A stretch of 7,743 nucleotides of DNA, taken from contig CAUCOL010000079.1 of the NCBI GenBank assembly GCA_958444395.1, forward strand, positions 1 to 7,743, given 5' to 3'. The translations under genes were made by a program, and so were the position numbers. Below, in pieces: positions 1 to 5,920 of the stretch (its first letter is position 1; the number at the start of each line of letters is the position of its first letter). This DNA comes from an uncultured Lachnospiraceae bacterium (GTDB lineage Bacteria > Bacillota > Clostridia > Lachnospirales > Lachnospiraceae). Under the pieces are notes generated by a model, which saw nothing but the letters and a program-made list of their open reading frames with translations, searched no databases and was not told where the DNA came from.

Positions 1-482
1 GCCTGCCGTTCTGGACGAATGTAACATGGGCAAGAGTAACGGTTATCGTCGTAAACCTCTGGGTTGGTATTCCATTTACCATGCTGCAGGTAACAGGTAT
101 CCTGCAGAATATTCCACAGGAATTATATGAAGCAGCGAAGGTGGACGGTGCCAATGCGGTGGTTCAGTTCTTTAAGATCACGTTACCGTATATGCTGTTT
201 GTTACAACACCGTATCTGATTACACAGTTTATCGGAAATATCAATAACTTTAACGTAATCTATCTGTTGACAAAGGGAGCTCCGGCTTCTCTGAGTTATA
301 ACAACGGAACAGCCGGTAAGACAGATCTTCTGGTTACCTGGTTATACAAACTGACAATGGACTTCAAGGATTACAACTATGCGGCAGTTATATCGATCAT
401 GGTATTTATCCTGTCGGCTATATTCTCATTGATTGCATATCAGAAGTCAGGTGCATTAAAGAATGAGGAGGGATTCCAATAA
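1..482 (+). CDS. malF: MalF-type sugar ABC transporter permease, 3' part only
   Basis: C-terminal 159 residues of an inner-membrane permease of a carbohydrate ABC importer; the gene begins before the window and its frame opens at base 3. The EAA loop that docks on the ATPase is clear: EAAKVDGA begins at base 129 and continues through FFKITLP. The tail TDLLVTWLYKL...YNYAAVISIMVFILSAIFSLIAY closely follows the MalF pattern, in which a TDLLV segment precedes the last membrane helix. This helix is about residues 121-142 of the visible part. The stop codon TAA (480-482) shares one base with the start of the next permease, so the two are co-transcribed and translationally coupled. The MalF/MalG pairing suggests maltose or maltodextrin uptake, but other oligosaccharide importers (for example the galactan-type GanPQ) share this pattern, so the substrate is inferred. 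Confidence 0.88.
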   Translation, partial: LPFWTNVTWARVTVIVVNLWVGIPFTMLQVTGILQNIPQELYEAAKVDGANAVVQFFKITLPYMLFVTTPYLITQFIGNINNFNVIYLLTKGAPASLSYNNGTAGKTDLLVTWLYKLTMDFKDYNYAAVISIMVFILSAIFSLIAYQKSGALKNEEGFQ

Positions 483-1339
483 TGAATGGTAAAACGAAAA
501 GAAGAGTAGTAAACTGGATCGTACATCTTTTTCTGGCAGTGCTTTCGTTTATCTGGATCTTCCCACTGCTCTGGGTTATTATGACTTCATTCCGTGCGGG
601 AAAAGGTTCTTATACAAGTACGTTCTTTCCGGATAAACTGACGATCCACAATTACACAAGATTATTTACAGAAACGGAAGTATTTAACTTCCCAAGATGG
701 TTTATGAATACATTGATCGTAGCGATCTTCTCCTGTATTCTGGCAACATTTTTTATCGTTTCCATCGCATACGTTACATCCAGACTGCGTTTCCGTTCAA
801 GAAAGCTTCTGTTAAATGTGGCACTGATCCTCGGCATGTTCCCTGGATTTATGGCGATGATCGCGATCTATTACATCTTAAAAGGCATTGGCATGACAGA
901 AGGTGTACTCAAATTAGTCTCTCTGGTACTTGTATATGCCGGAGGGTCGGGAATCCTGCAGTTCTACGTGGCGAAGGGATTCTTCGATACGATTCCAAAG
1001 GGAGTCGATGAAGCAGCGTATATCGATGGGGCAACGAAATGGAATGTATTTACCCGCATTACCCTGCCGCTGTCCAAACCGATTATCGTATATACGATTC
1101 TGACATCGTTCATTGCACCGTGGATTGATTTCGTACTGGCGAAGGTAATCATCGGTACAGATGCCAAGTACTACACAGTAGCCATTGGTTTATGGAACAT
1201 GTTGGAAAAAGAAAACATTTACCAGTGGTACACACGATTTGCAGCAGGGGCTGTATGTGTATCTATTCCGATCGCCATCCTGTATGTCTGCATGCAGAGA
1301 TACTATTCCGATGGTCTGACGGGAGCCGTAAAAGGGTAA
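482..1339 (+). CDS. malG: MalG-type sugar ABC transporter permease
   Basis: Complete 285-residue membrane permease, the partner of the MalF-type protein upstream; together they form the channel of a CUT1-family carbohydrate importer. Hydrophobic segments lie near residues 12-34, 75-98, 109-132, 144-163, 200-220 and 254-271, giving the usual six helices. The EAA loop is at residues 177-196 (EAAYIDGA...FTRITLP). The C-terminus DGLTGAVKG matches the conserved LTxGxVKG ending of MalG proteins, and the length is normal for the family. GAGGAGGG at 465-472 lies 9 nt before ATG 482, inside the end of malF, which supports this start. The gene is the last of its operon and is followed by a terminator at 1392-1428. 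The permease role is secure; maltodextrin as substrate is inferred from resemblance. Confidence 0.9.
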   Translation: MNGKTKRRVVNWIVHLFLAVLSFIWIFPLLWVIMTSFRAGKGSYTSTFFPDKLTIHNYTRLFTETEVFNFPRWFMNTLIVAIFSCILATFFIVSIAYVTSRLRFRSRKLLLNVALILGMFPGFMAMIAIYYILKGIGMTEGVLKLVSLVLVYAGGSGILQFYVAKGFFDTIPKGVDEAAYIDGATKWNVFTRITLPLSKPIIVYTILTSFIAPWIDFVLAKVIIGTDAKYYTVAIGLWNMLEKENIYQWYTRFAAGAVCVSIPIAILYVCMQRYYSDGLTGAVKG

Positions 1340-1391
1340 CAAACAAATCTTTTTCTTATTAAAAACCTCAAAAAAGCTAAAAAACGCAGAG

Positions 1392-1428
1392 CTGCTGTTT
1401 CGGTATGACGCCCGGAGCAGCAGTTTTT
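1392..1428 (+). terminator. Intrinsic terminator of the sugar transporter operon
   Basis: CTGCTGTTTCGG (1392-1403) pairs with CCGGAGCAGCAG (1412-1423) to give a 12-bp stem with two G-U pairs and an 8-nt loop. TTTTT follows at 1424-1428. The site lies 52 nt after malG and before the next gene, as expected for the operon end. Seven of the eight loop bases (ATGACGC, 1405-1411) are also complementary to GCGTCAT at 1429-1435, just after the T tract. Confidence 0.85.
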
Positions 1429-1459
1429 GCGTCATCCGAACCCGGTTTGGAATCGTTAC

Positions 1460-1488
1460 TTTCAAATCACGAATAAATGTGATATGGT
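1460..1488 (+). promoter_or_regulatory. Possible promoter of the solute-binding lipoprotein gene
   Basis: TTTCAA (1460-1465) and TATGGT (1483-1488) are 17 nt apart, and TG at 1480-1481 gives an extended -10 (TGATATGGT). It lies between the operon terminator and the lipoprotein gene, where a promoter is needed. Both boxes are imperfect, so this is a weak call made from spacing and position. Confidence 0.33.
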
Positions 1489-1530
1489 GAATATAACAGG
1501 AAATGATAAAAGAACGGAAAGAGGAAGTCT

Positions 1531-3225
1531 ATGAAACGTTTGACAGCACTTATATTAATATCCTGTCTGGTTATGGGAGGATGCGCAAATGGTCAGGCAC
1601 CGGTGGTGACTCCGGAGACAACCGGACAGGTCAGAGACTGGGATTATGCGGAGACAACAGCTTTTGGGAAGTATCCGGAGCTGGTAAAGTACACATTGGG
1701 AAAGATGACGGGATTAAATAATTCTAATATGCCGGAGGGAGATACCTATGAGAATAATGCATATACCCGTTATTTGAAGAATAAACTAAACATTCAGAAC
1801 AAAGATCAGTTTGAGATCAACGAAAGCGATAATTACACCGAAGCAGTGTCTATGGCGATCACGGCGAAGGAACTGCCGGATGTGATGGTGTTAGATGACA
1901 TGAGTATGCTTCCGATGCTGGTAGAGAAGGATATGATCGAGGATCTGACACAGGTTTATGAGGATTGTGCTTCCGATCGGATCAAGGCGATCTATGCCAG
2001 CTATGGAGAGCAGATTCTGGACAATGTGACATTTGATGGGAAGATCATGGCACTGCCGGAGACGAATATTGATAATGGACCGAGTCTGCTCTGGCTGCGA
2101 AAGGACTGGATGGACAAACTGCATCTGGCAGAGCCGCAGACCGTAGAGGATGCCTGCCACATTATTCGGGCATTTGTACAGAAGGATCCCGGAGAAAATG
2201 GAGCCGGAAAGACGGTCGGGCTGGTCTGTGACAGTGATCTGACCGGAGGCTGTGGTTACAGTTCCGAATATCAGACCGACATTATCTTTGCTTCCTATGG
2301 TGCTTTTCCAAAGCAGTGGATCTTAGATGCATCCGGAAATGTCGTGTATGGCTCTGTACAGTCGGAGGCAAAGGAAGGACTGCAAAAGCTGCGCCAGATG
2401 TACAGTGATGGTGTGCTTGACAATGATTTCCTGATGCGTGGCAGCAGTAATATTATCAAACTGATCGTGTCAGGACAGTGTGGCTCGTTCTTTGGACCGT
2501 GGTGGGCACCGAATAATCCTCTGATGGAGGCGATGCAGGAGAATCCCGATGCAGAGTGGGAACCGTATCTGATCCAGACAGAGGCGGATGGAAGCACCCG
2601 CTTTGCGTCCCAAAAGCCGACGGATAAATGCGTAGTAGTACGCAAGGGTTGCAAGCATCCGGAGGTCGTAATGAAGATCATCAGTACATTATTTGATACG
2701 ACGACATATGGGGAGAATGGTCAGAAGGAGATGCAGGAATATTATCAGGACAATGTAGATCCGACAGCACGTCCGCTGGCGATCAATGTAGATTATAAGG
2801 ATGCGCTGCTTCGCTGCTATCAGTCGTTGAAGGATGCCCTGCAGGGAATATGGCAGCTTAGTCAGTTGAGTATGCTGGAGGGGTCTTATTATATTGCCTG
2901 CACAGATTATCTGAAAGGCAGGGGGAATGGATCCAAAGAGCTTTCCTGGGAAGATTGGGCAGCTTACAAATCCAGGATCACAGCGTGTGGTGTGCTGAGC
3001 CAGGGAGAGTCGAAAGAAGTAGAGTCTCTTTTCTTTGGGGAGACAGATACGATGAAATCAAACTGGTGGAAGCTGGAGAGTATGGAGAAAGAGACTTATT
3101 TAAAGATCGTAACCGGTGAGGAACCGCTGTCATATTTTGATGCTTTTGTCCGTGAGTGGAAGAAGCAGGGAGGAAGCCGCATCACCAAAGAGGTGGCGGA
3201 TGCCTTAAGCGGGAAACAGCAGTGA
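1531..3225 (+). CDS. Extracellular solute-binding lipoprotein of an ABC importer (LplA/YtcQ-like)
   Basis: A 564-residue secreted lipoprotein that would catch a sugar-like solute outside the cell and pass it to an ABC permease. A basic start (MKR), a hydrophobic stretch (residues 4-15) and the lipobox VMGGC with Cys18 mark a type II signal peptide. The mature part has features common in large family 1 sugar-binding proteins of the LplA/YtcQ type: ELPDVMVLDD, then SLLWLRKDWMDKL from residue 185, and FFGPWWAPNNPL with GPWW at 322-325. AGAGGAAG about 4 nt before ATG 1531 supports the start. No permease or ATPase follows. It is cut off from the malFG operon by a terminator, and that operon's own binding protein may lie upstream of the window. 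Its last 21 nt overlap the end of the opposing lysR-type gene. Substrate unknown. Confidence 0.9.
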   Translation: MKRLTALILISCLVMGGCANGQAPVVTPETTGQVRDWDYAETTAFGKYPELVKYTLGKMTGLNNSNMPEGDTYENNAYTRYLKNKLNIQNKDQFEINESDNYTEAVSMAITAKELPDVMVLDDMSMLPMLVEKDMIEDLTQVYEDCASDRIKAIYASYGEQILDNVTFDGKIMALPETNIDNGPSLLWLRKDWMDKLHLAEPQTVEDACHIIRAFVQKDPGENGAGKTVGLVCDSDLTGGCGYSSEYQTDIIFASYGAFPKQWILDASGNVVYGSVQSEAKEGLQKLRQMYSDGVLDNDFLMRGSSNIIKLIVSGQCGSFFGPWWAPNNPLMEAMQENPDAEWEPYLIQTEADGSTRFASQKPTDKCVVVRKGCKHPEVVMKIISTLFDTTTYGENGQKEMQEYYQDNVDPTARPLAINVDYKDALLRCYQSLKDALQGIWQLSQLSMLEGSYYIACTDYLKGRGNGSKELSWEDWAAYKSRITACGVLSQGESKEVESLFFGETDTMKSNWWKLESMEKETYLKIVTGEEPLSYFDAFVREWKKQGGSRITKEVADALSGKQQ

Positions 3226-4077
3226 GAAAAAGTCCTGCATCGCCGGGGTGATGAATTTGTTTTCATGATAGACCAGGTGATAGTGCCGTTTCAGACTGAT
3301 CCCCCGGATCGAGAAGGAGGCAATCTGCTGTGCCTGCAGCTGAGGTTCGACCATTCGTTTTGGCAGGATGGAGATCCCGAGTCCGGCGGCGACGGCATGT
3401 ACCAGGGCAGCTGTACTGGTACTTTCCCAGATCGGCTGGATCCGGAAGCCCTTCACGGCAAAGTTTGAGTCAGCCAGGGCGCGTGTACCGCTGTTTTTCT
3501 CGCGCATCAGAAACTTTTCATGGCGCAGGGATTCCAGGGGGACATCCTGTTCACTGGCAAGGGAATGAAAGCGGTCACAGATCGGGATCAGTTCATCATC
3601 CAGAAATACCTCCGAATGCAGCTTTTCTGTATGGGGCGTTCCTTCGATCAGTGCAAAGTCCAGCTCGTTCTCCAGAAGATACCGTTCGATCACGTCCGAA
3701 CTGTCTACCTTCACGTAGACATCCAGCTCCGGATACAGCTCTGAGAACTGATTCATCAGCTCCGGCAGGATACAGGATCCGATACTGATACTGGAGCCGA
3801 TGCGCAGTGTACCGGTCTGATTCCAGTTCTTCATTCCCTGATCCATCTCATCGTACAGGGAAAGCAGTCGTACGGCATCCGGATACAGATGCTCACCGGC
3901 TGTGGTGATGCGGATGCCGCGTCCGTTCCGTTCAAAGAGCTTTGTCTGATAATGGGCTTCCAGTTCCTTGAGTGCCAGACTGGTGGCGGGCTGCGTAAAG
4001 CCCAGCTTCTGGGCTGCTCTGGTGATGTTTTTTTCCTGATAGACAGCGACAAATGCACGAAGATGTTTTAAACTCAT
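3205..4077 (-). CDS. LysR-family transcriptional regulator
   Basis: A 290-residue DNA-binding regulator. The N-terminal winged helix-turn-helix is typical of the family: LKHLRAFVAVYQEKNITRAA, then LGFTQPATSLALKELE, with recognition helix near residues 28-40, followed by KLFERNGRGIRITTAGE. Residues 90-290 form the co-inducer-binding domain, opening with GTLRIGSS and including AVAAGLGISILPKRMV. Length is standard. GAAAGGGAT on the minus strand ends 5-6 nt before ATG 4077, supporting the start. A promoter at 4207-4178 would give a leader of about 90 nt. The gene converges on the solute-binding lipoprotein gene with a 21-nt overlap and diverges from the 184-residue gene at 4367. LysR regulators often control a divergent neighbour and themselves, so either flanking gene could be a target. 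The effector cannot be told from sequence. Confidence 0.93.
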   Translation of the reverse strand: MSLKHLRAFVAVYQEKNITRAAQKLGFTQPATSLALKELEAHYQTKLFERNGRGIRITTAGEHLYPDAVRLLSLYDEMDQGMKNWNQTGTLRIGSSISIGSCILPELMNQFSELYPELDVYVKVDSSDVIERYLLENELDFALIEGTPHTEKLHSEVFLDDELIPICDRFHSLASEQDVPLESLRHEKFLMREKNSGTRALADSNFAVKGFRIQPIWESTSTAALVHAVAAGLGISILPKRMVEPQLQAQQIASFSIRGISLKRHYHLVYHENKFITPAMQDFFSLLFPA

Positions 4078-4116
4078 AGTGATCCCTTTCTATATGAAAT
4101 GAACAGTAGTCATTGA

Positions 4117-4128
4117 CCGGACATCCGG
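4117..4128. promoter_or_regulatory. Small inverted repeat in the lysR leader
   Basis: CCGGA (4117-4121), CA, then TCCGG (4124-4128) is a perfect 5-bp inverted repeat with a 2-bp centre. It lies 40-51 bp upstream of the LysR start codon, inside the predicted leader. It could be an operator or merely a chance palindrome; a 2-nt RNA loop is too tight for a stable full hairpin. No function is claimed. Confidence 0.3.
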
Positions 4129-4171
4129 AATGGTATCATGCTTTGTGGCATTTACGCCGGATATCGTAATA

Positions 4172-4185
4172 CTTATAATTATAAG
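4172..4185. promoter_or_regulatory. 14-bp perfect palindrome covering a -10 box (possible operator)
   Basis: CTTATAATTATAAG reads the same on both strands. It contains the TATAAT -10 box of the minus-strand promoter (4183-4178) and a plus-strand TATAAT (4174-4179). The latter has a weaker TTTACG (4151-4156) 17 nt upstream. A dimeric repressor binding here would block lysR transcription; alternatively the symmetry could create back-to-back -10 elements. The symmetry is seen directly; the operator role is inferred. Confidence 0.4.
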
Positions 4186-4207
4186 AGAAACGTACAAAAA
4201 CCGTCAA
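4178..4207 (-). promoter_or_regulatory. Promoter reading towards lysR
   Basis: On the minus strand TTGACG (4207-4202) is followed after 18 nt by TATAAT (4183-4178), a near-consensus sigma-A promoter. Transcription would begin near 4171 and give a leader of about 94 nt before the LysR start. Its -35 box is in the left arm of the 13-bp inverted repeat. The layout mirrors the plus-strand promoter at 4295-4324. Confidence 0.7.
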
Positions 4208-4300
4208 GTAAAAAGATCGGCAGCACGGCGGTTTGTATATAGATGCGGATCGTCCCGGCTTCGGTCGGTTAGCGATACAGTTTGTCGTTTTTACTTGACG
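4202..4300. repeat. 13-bp perfect inverted repeat carrying both -35 boxes
   Basis: CGTCAAGTAAAAA (4202-4214) and TTTTTACTTGACG (4288-4300) are exact reverse complements separated by 73 bp. Each arm contains an outward-facing TTGACG -35 hexamer. Match stops at the arm ends on both sides. The likeliest reading is a shared binding sequence or a duplicated promoter upstream element for two divergent genes. An invertible segment or small mobile element is less likely, because inversion would leave both promoters intact and no target-site duplication is evident. Confidence 0.75.
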
Positions 4301-4324
4301 TAGCAGTCGATAAAAATGTATAAT
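4295..4324 (+). promoter_or_regulatory. Promoter of the 184-residue FliM-motif gene
   Basis: TTGACG (4295-4300), an 18-nt spacer, and a perfect TATAAT (4319-4324) form the strongest plus-strand promoter in this intergenic region. Transcription should begin near 4331, giving a leader of about 36 nt to ATG 4367 that contains the AGGAAAGG ribosome site (4347-4354). Confidence 0.82.
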
Positions 4325-4366
4325 AACTCTATAGGTAGAATATAACAGGAAAGGCATGGGATTAAT

Positions 4367-4921
4367 ATGAAAGAAGAGCAGAATTCAAATTATTCGTTAT
4401 TAAGCCAGGAAGAGATCGATACATTGGTCAGATTTTTGTTGGATACCAAAGAAGCCGTCAATAGTTCTGTCTTAAGTCAGAACAGTATTGATAAATTAAT
4501 TGAGTTACTTCGTTTTGATAATACACTCCGGGAGCAGGATGCGTTTGATCCGCTGTCAAAGCTGAACAGTTCGATCTTAACGTCACTGGGCTTTCAGAAG
4601 GAAATGCTGTTAAAGAATGAGCTGTGCTGTCATGTGGCAGAGGATGGATTTATCCGTCTGACAGCTTTCAATGAAGAGACACAGAAGGAAGTGGAGATCA
4701 CTCCGCGTACGTTGAATCAGGGAGACGAGGATGCATGGGGAACGAATATTTCACCAATCGTATTTGTACGTTTGTCTGAGGTACTGGAGATGCATTTTAG
4801 TAAGGAGACATACCAGACGGTCTGCCAGCGTTTTGCAAAAGTTACCTATGGAGATGCAGATCATAAGATCCCGGCGCTTTATCTGCCGGACAACCGTTAT
4901 CTCCTTGCCTGCCTGAAATAA
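4367..4921 (+). CDS. Unrecognised protein with two tandem FliM/FliY-like LSQxxIDxL motifs
   Basis: A 184-residue soluble protein with no signal peptide or membrane helix; I do not recognise the whole family. Residues 12-25 (LSQEEIDTLVRFLL) and 36-49 (LSQNSIDKLIELLR) are two copies, 24 residues apart, of a motif resembling the conserved N-terminus of FliM and FliY (LSQxEIDALL), where it binds phosphorylated CheY. The rest (about 55-184) shows no CheC-like phosphatase or FliN domain that I can see. It reads as a mixed alpha/beta domain (GFIRLTAFNEETQKEVEI..., then VFVRLSEVLEMHF). AGGAAAGG at 4347-4354 is 12 nt before ATG 4367, a long spacing; GGG at 4358-4360 may help. The gene is a single transcription unit with its own strong promoter and a long hairpin terminator. 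A role in chemotaxis-type signalling is inference only. Confidence 0.85.
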   Translation: MKEEQNSNYSLLSQEEIDTLVRFLLDTKEAVNSSVLSQNSIDKLIELLRFDNTLREQDAFDPLSKLNSSILTSLGFQKEMLLKNELCCHVAEDGFIRLTAFNEETQKEVEITPRTLNQGDEDAWGTNISPIVFVRLSEVLEMHFSKETYQTVCQRFAKVTYGDADHKIPALYLPDNRYLLACLK

Positions 4922-4978
4922 AATAGAATCATTAGAATGCAGCTGCGTGTGTGAGGATACATCACTGCATGAACAGAT

Positions 4979-5057
4979 AAAAGCTGCCGGCTGTACCGGC
5001 ACCGATCGTCTGATCTTTGGATCAGATGGTTGTATCAGGTACAGCCGGCAGCTTTTT
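4979..5057 (+). terminator. Long hairpin terminator between the FliM-motif gene and the ATP synthase operon
   Basis: A perfect 19-bp stem pairs 4979-4997 with 5038-5056 and runs into TTTTT (5053-5057), then GTTTT. The 40-nt apical part forms its own hairpin: TCTGATC (5009-5015) with GATCAGA (5020-5026) around a TTTG loop, extended towards 5003/5032 by mixed Watson-Crick and G-U pairs. The whole structure is far longer than an ordinary terminator. The minus strand also ends its stem in TTTT, so weak action in both directions is possible. It insulates the atp operon from upstream transcription. Confidence 0.88.
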
Positions 5058-5131
5058 GTTTTACGTTACAGGAAATTGCCCTTTGTTCTGCTTTCATATT
5101 TTTTCGTGATGAATAGATAAACAGAAGTTAT

Positions 5132-5159
5132 TAGACATTCAGAGGGATCGGAATATAAT
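5132..5159 (+). promoter_or_regulatory. Promoter of the ATP synthase operon
   Basis: TAGACA (5132-5137) matches the -35 consensus at five of six bases, and a perfect TATAAT (5154-5159) follows after 16 nt. Transcription would begin near 5166. That would place the in-frame ATG at 5162 outside the transcript and favour GTG 5189 as the atpB start. Confidence 0.65.
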
Positions 5160-5188
5160 GGATGCGTGGCAAAAAAAGCGGAAGGGAA

Positions 5189-5890
5189 GTGAGTATTACG
5201 GAGGAATTGACAAGTGAGCTGTTAAGTGAATTAAATTGTAACACAGCATTTACGATTCCTGTATTTGGAGGCATTGCAGTTCCGGAGTCGGTGGTTGTCA
5301 CCTGGATCATTATGGCAATCCTGATTCTGGTGTCCATAGTATTTACCAGAAATCTGAAAGTGGAGAACCCGGGAAAGGTTCAGTTAGCACTGGAAGCCGG
5401 ATATCAGCTGGCGGAAGATTTTTTTGGTGAACTGCTGGGCAAAAACGGGCTGAGATACCTGCCCTATCTGATCAGCGTATTGTTGTACATAGCAGTGGCA
5501 AACCTGATCGGATTGATTGGACTCAAACCACCTACAAAAGATCTGGGCGTTACAGCCGGCATGGCGATCATGAGTATCTTACTGGTTGAGATCGCCGGAA
5601 TAAGACAAAGGGGAACAAAAGGCTGGTTAAAGAGCTTCATAGAGCCGATACCGATCATAGCACCGATCAATGTGCTGGAGGTATTTACCAGACCATTGTC
5701 GTTATGTATGCGACTGTTTGGTAATGTATTAGGATCCTATGTCGTTATGGAATTATTAAAAATCGTTGTTCCCGTATTTTTGCCCGCCGTCTTTAGTGTG
5801 TATTTTGACATATTCGACGGCTTGATACAGGCATTTGTATTTGTTTTTCTGACAGCATTATATGTCGGAGAGGCAACAGAAAGTGAATGA
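5189..5890 (+). CDS. atpB: F1Fo ATP synthase subunit a
   Basis: Membrane subunit of the Fo motor, forming the ion half-channels beside the c ring. The key stretch RPLSLCMRLFGN contains the essential stator arginine, Arg175 (codon 5711), equivalent to E. coli Arg210. LIQAFVFVFLTALYV near the end carries the conserved Gln214. Several hydrophobic helices are present, the first near residues 35-53. I chose GTG 5189 (233 residues) because a consensus promoter ends at 5159 and GGAAGGG precedes it closely, and because MSITEELTSELLSELN resembles a normal N-terminus. The SD-to-start gap is short (2 nt). The in-frame ATG at 5162 (242 residues, extra MRGKKSGRE) remains possible. It is the first gene of the atp operon; no atpI precedes it. 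Confidence 0.95.
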   Translation: MSITEELTSELLSELNCNTAFTIPVFGGIAVPESVVVTWIIMAILILVSIVFTRNLKVENPGKVQLALEAGYQLAEDFFGELLGKNGLRYLPYLISVLLYIAVANLIGLIGLKPPTKDLGVTAGMAIMSILLVEIAGIRQRGTKGWLKSFIEPIPIIAPINVLEVFTRPLSLCMRLFGNVLGSYVVMELLKIVVPVFLPAVFSVYFDIFDGLIQAFVFVFLTALYVGEATESE

Positions 5891-5900
5891 CAGTTCAACA

Positions 5901-5920
5901 TGTGTCAGCGCTGTGACACA
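5901..5920 (+). other. Hairpin in the atpB-atpE spacer
   Basis: TGTGTCA (5901-5907) pairs with TGACACA (5914-5920) around a 6-nt loop, 11 nt after the atpB stop. AAAAAGG follows instead of a T tract, so it is not an intrinsic terminator. It could protect or process the mRNA between the low-copy subunit a and the high-copy subunit c. The structure is visible; the role is inferred. Confidence 0.45.

Noticed and set aside
697..1011. 104-codon frame inside malG in another plus-strand frame
   Set aside because: MalG is continuous and conserved across this stretch; the alternative product lacks membrane helices or any known motif.
2295..2681. 128-codon minus-strand frame inside the solute-binding lipoprotein gene
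   Set aside because: Shadow of a real gene, with no ribosome site and no recognisable domain.
3330..3788. 152-codon plus-strand frame inside the lysR gene
   Set aside because: The opposite strand encodes a full, well-conserved LysR protein; this frame is rich in Arg, Pro and Ser as expected of an antisense shadow.
4202..4300. Invertible promoter segment or small transposon-like element bounded by the 13-bp inverted repeat
   Set aside because: The -10 boxes lie outside the arms, so inversion would not switch expression. No target duplication or recombinase gene is seen.
4136..4357. 73-codon open frame on the minus strand between lysR and the FliM-motif gene
   Set aside because: It covers both divergent promoters and the inverted repeat, has no convincing ribosome site, and the product looks like random basic and aromatic residues.
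5158..5217. 19-codon frame (MDAWQKKRKG...) overlapping the atpB start, a possible leader peptide
   Set aside because: Its ATG lies within the predicted -10 box, so it would not be on the transcript from that promoter, and nothing else supports translation.
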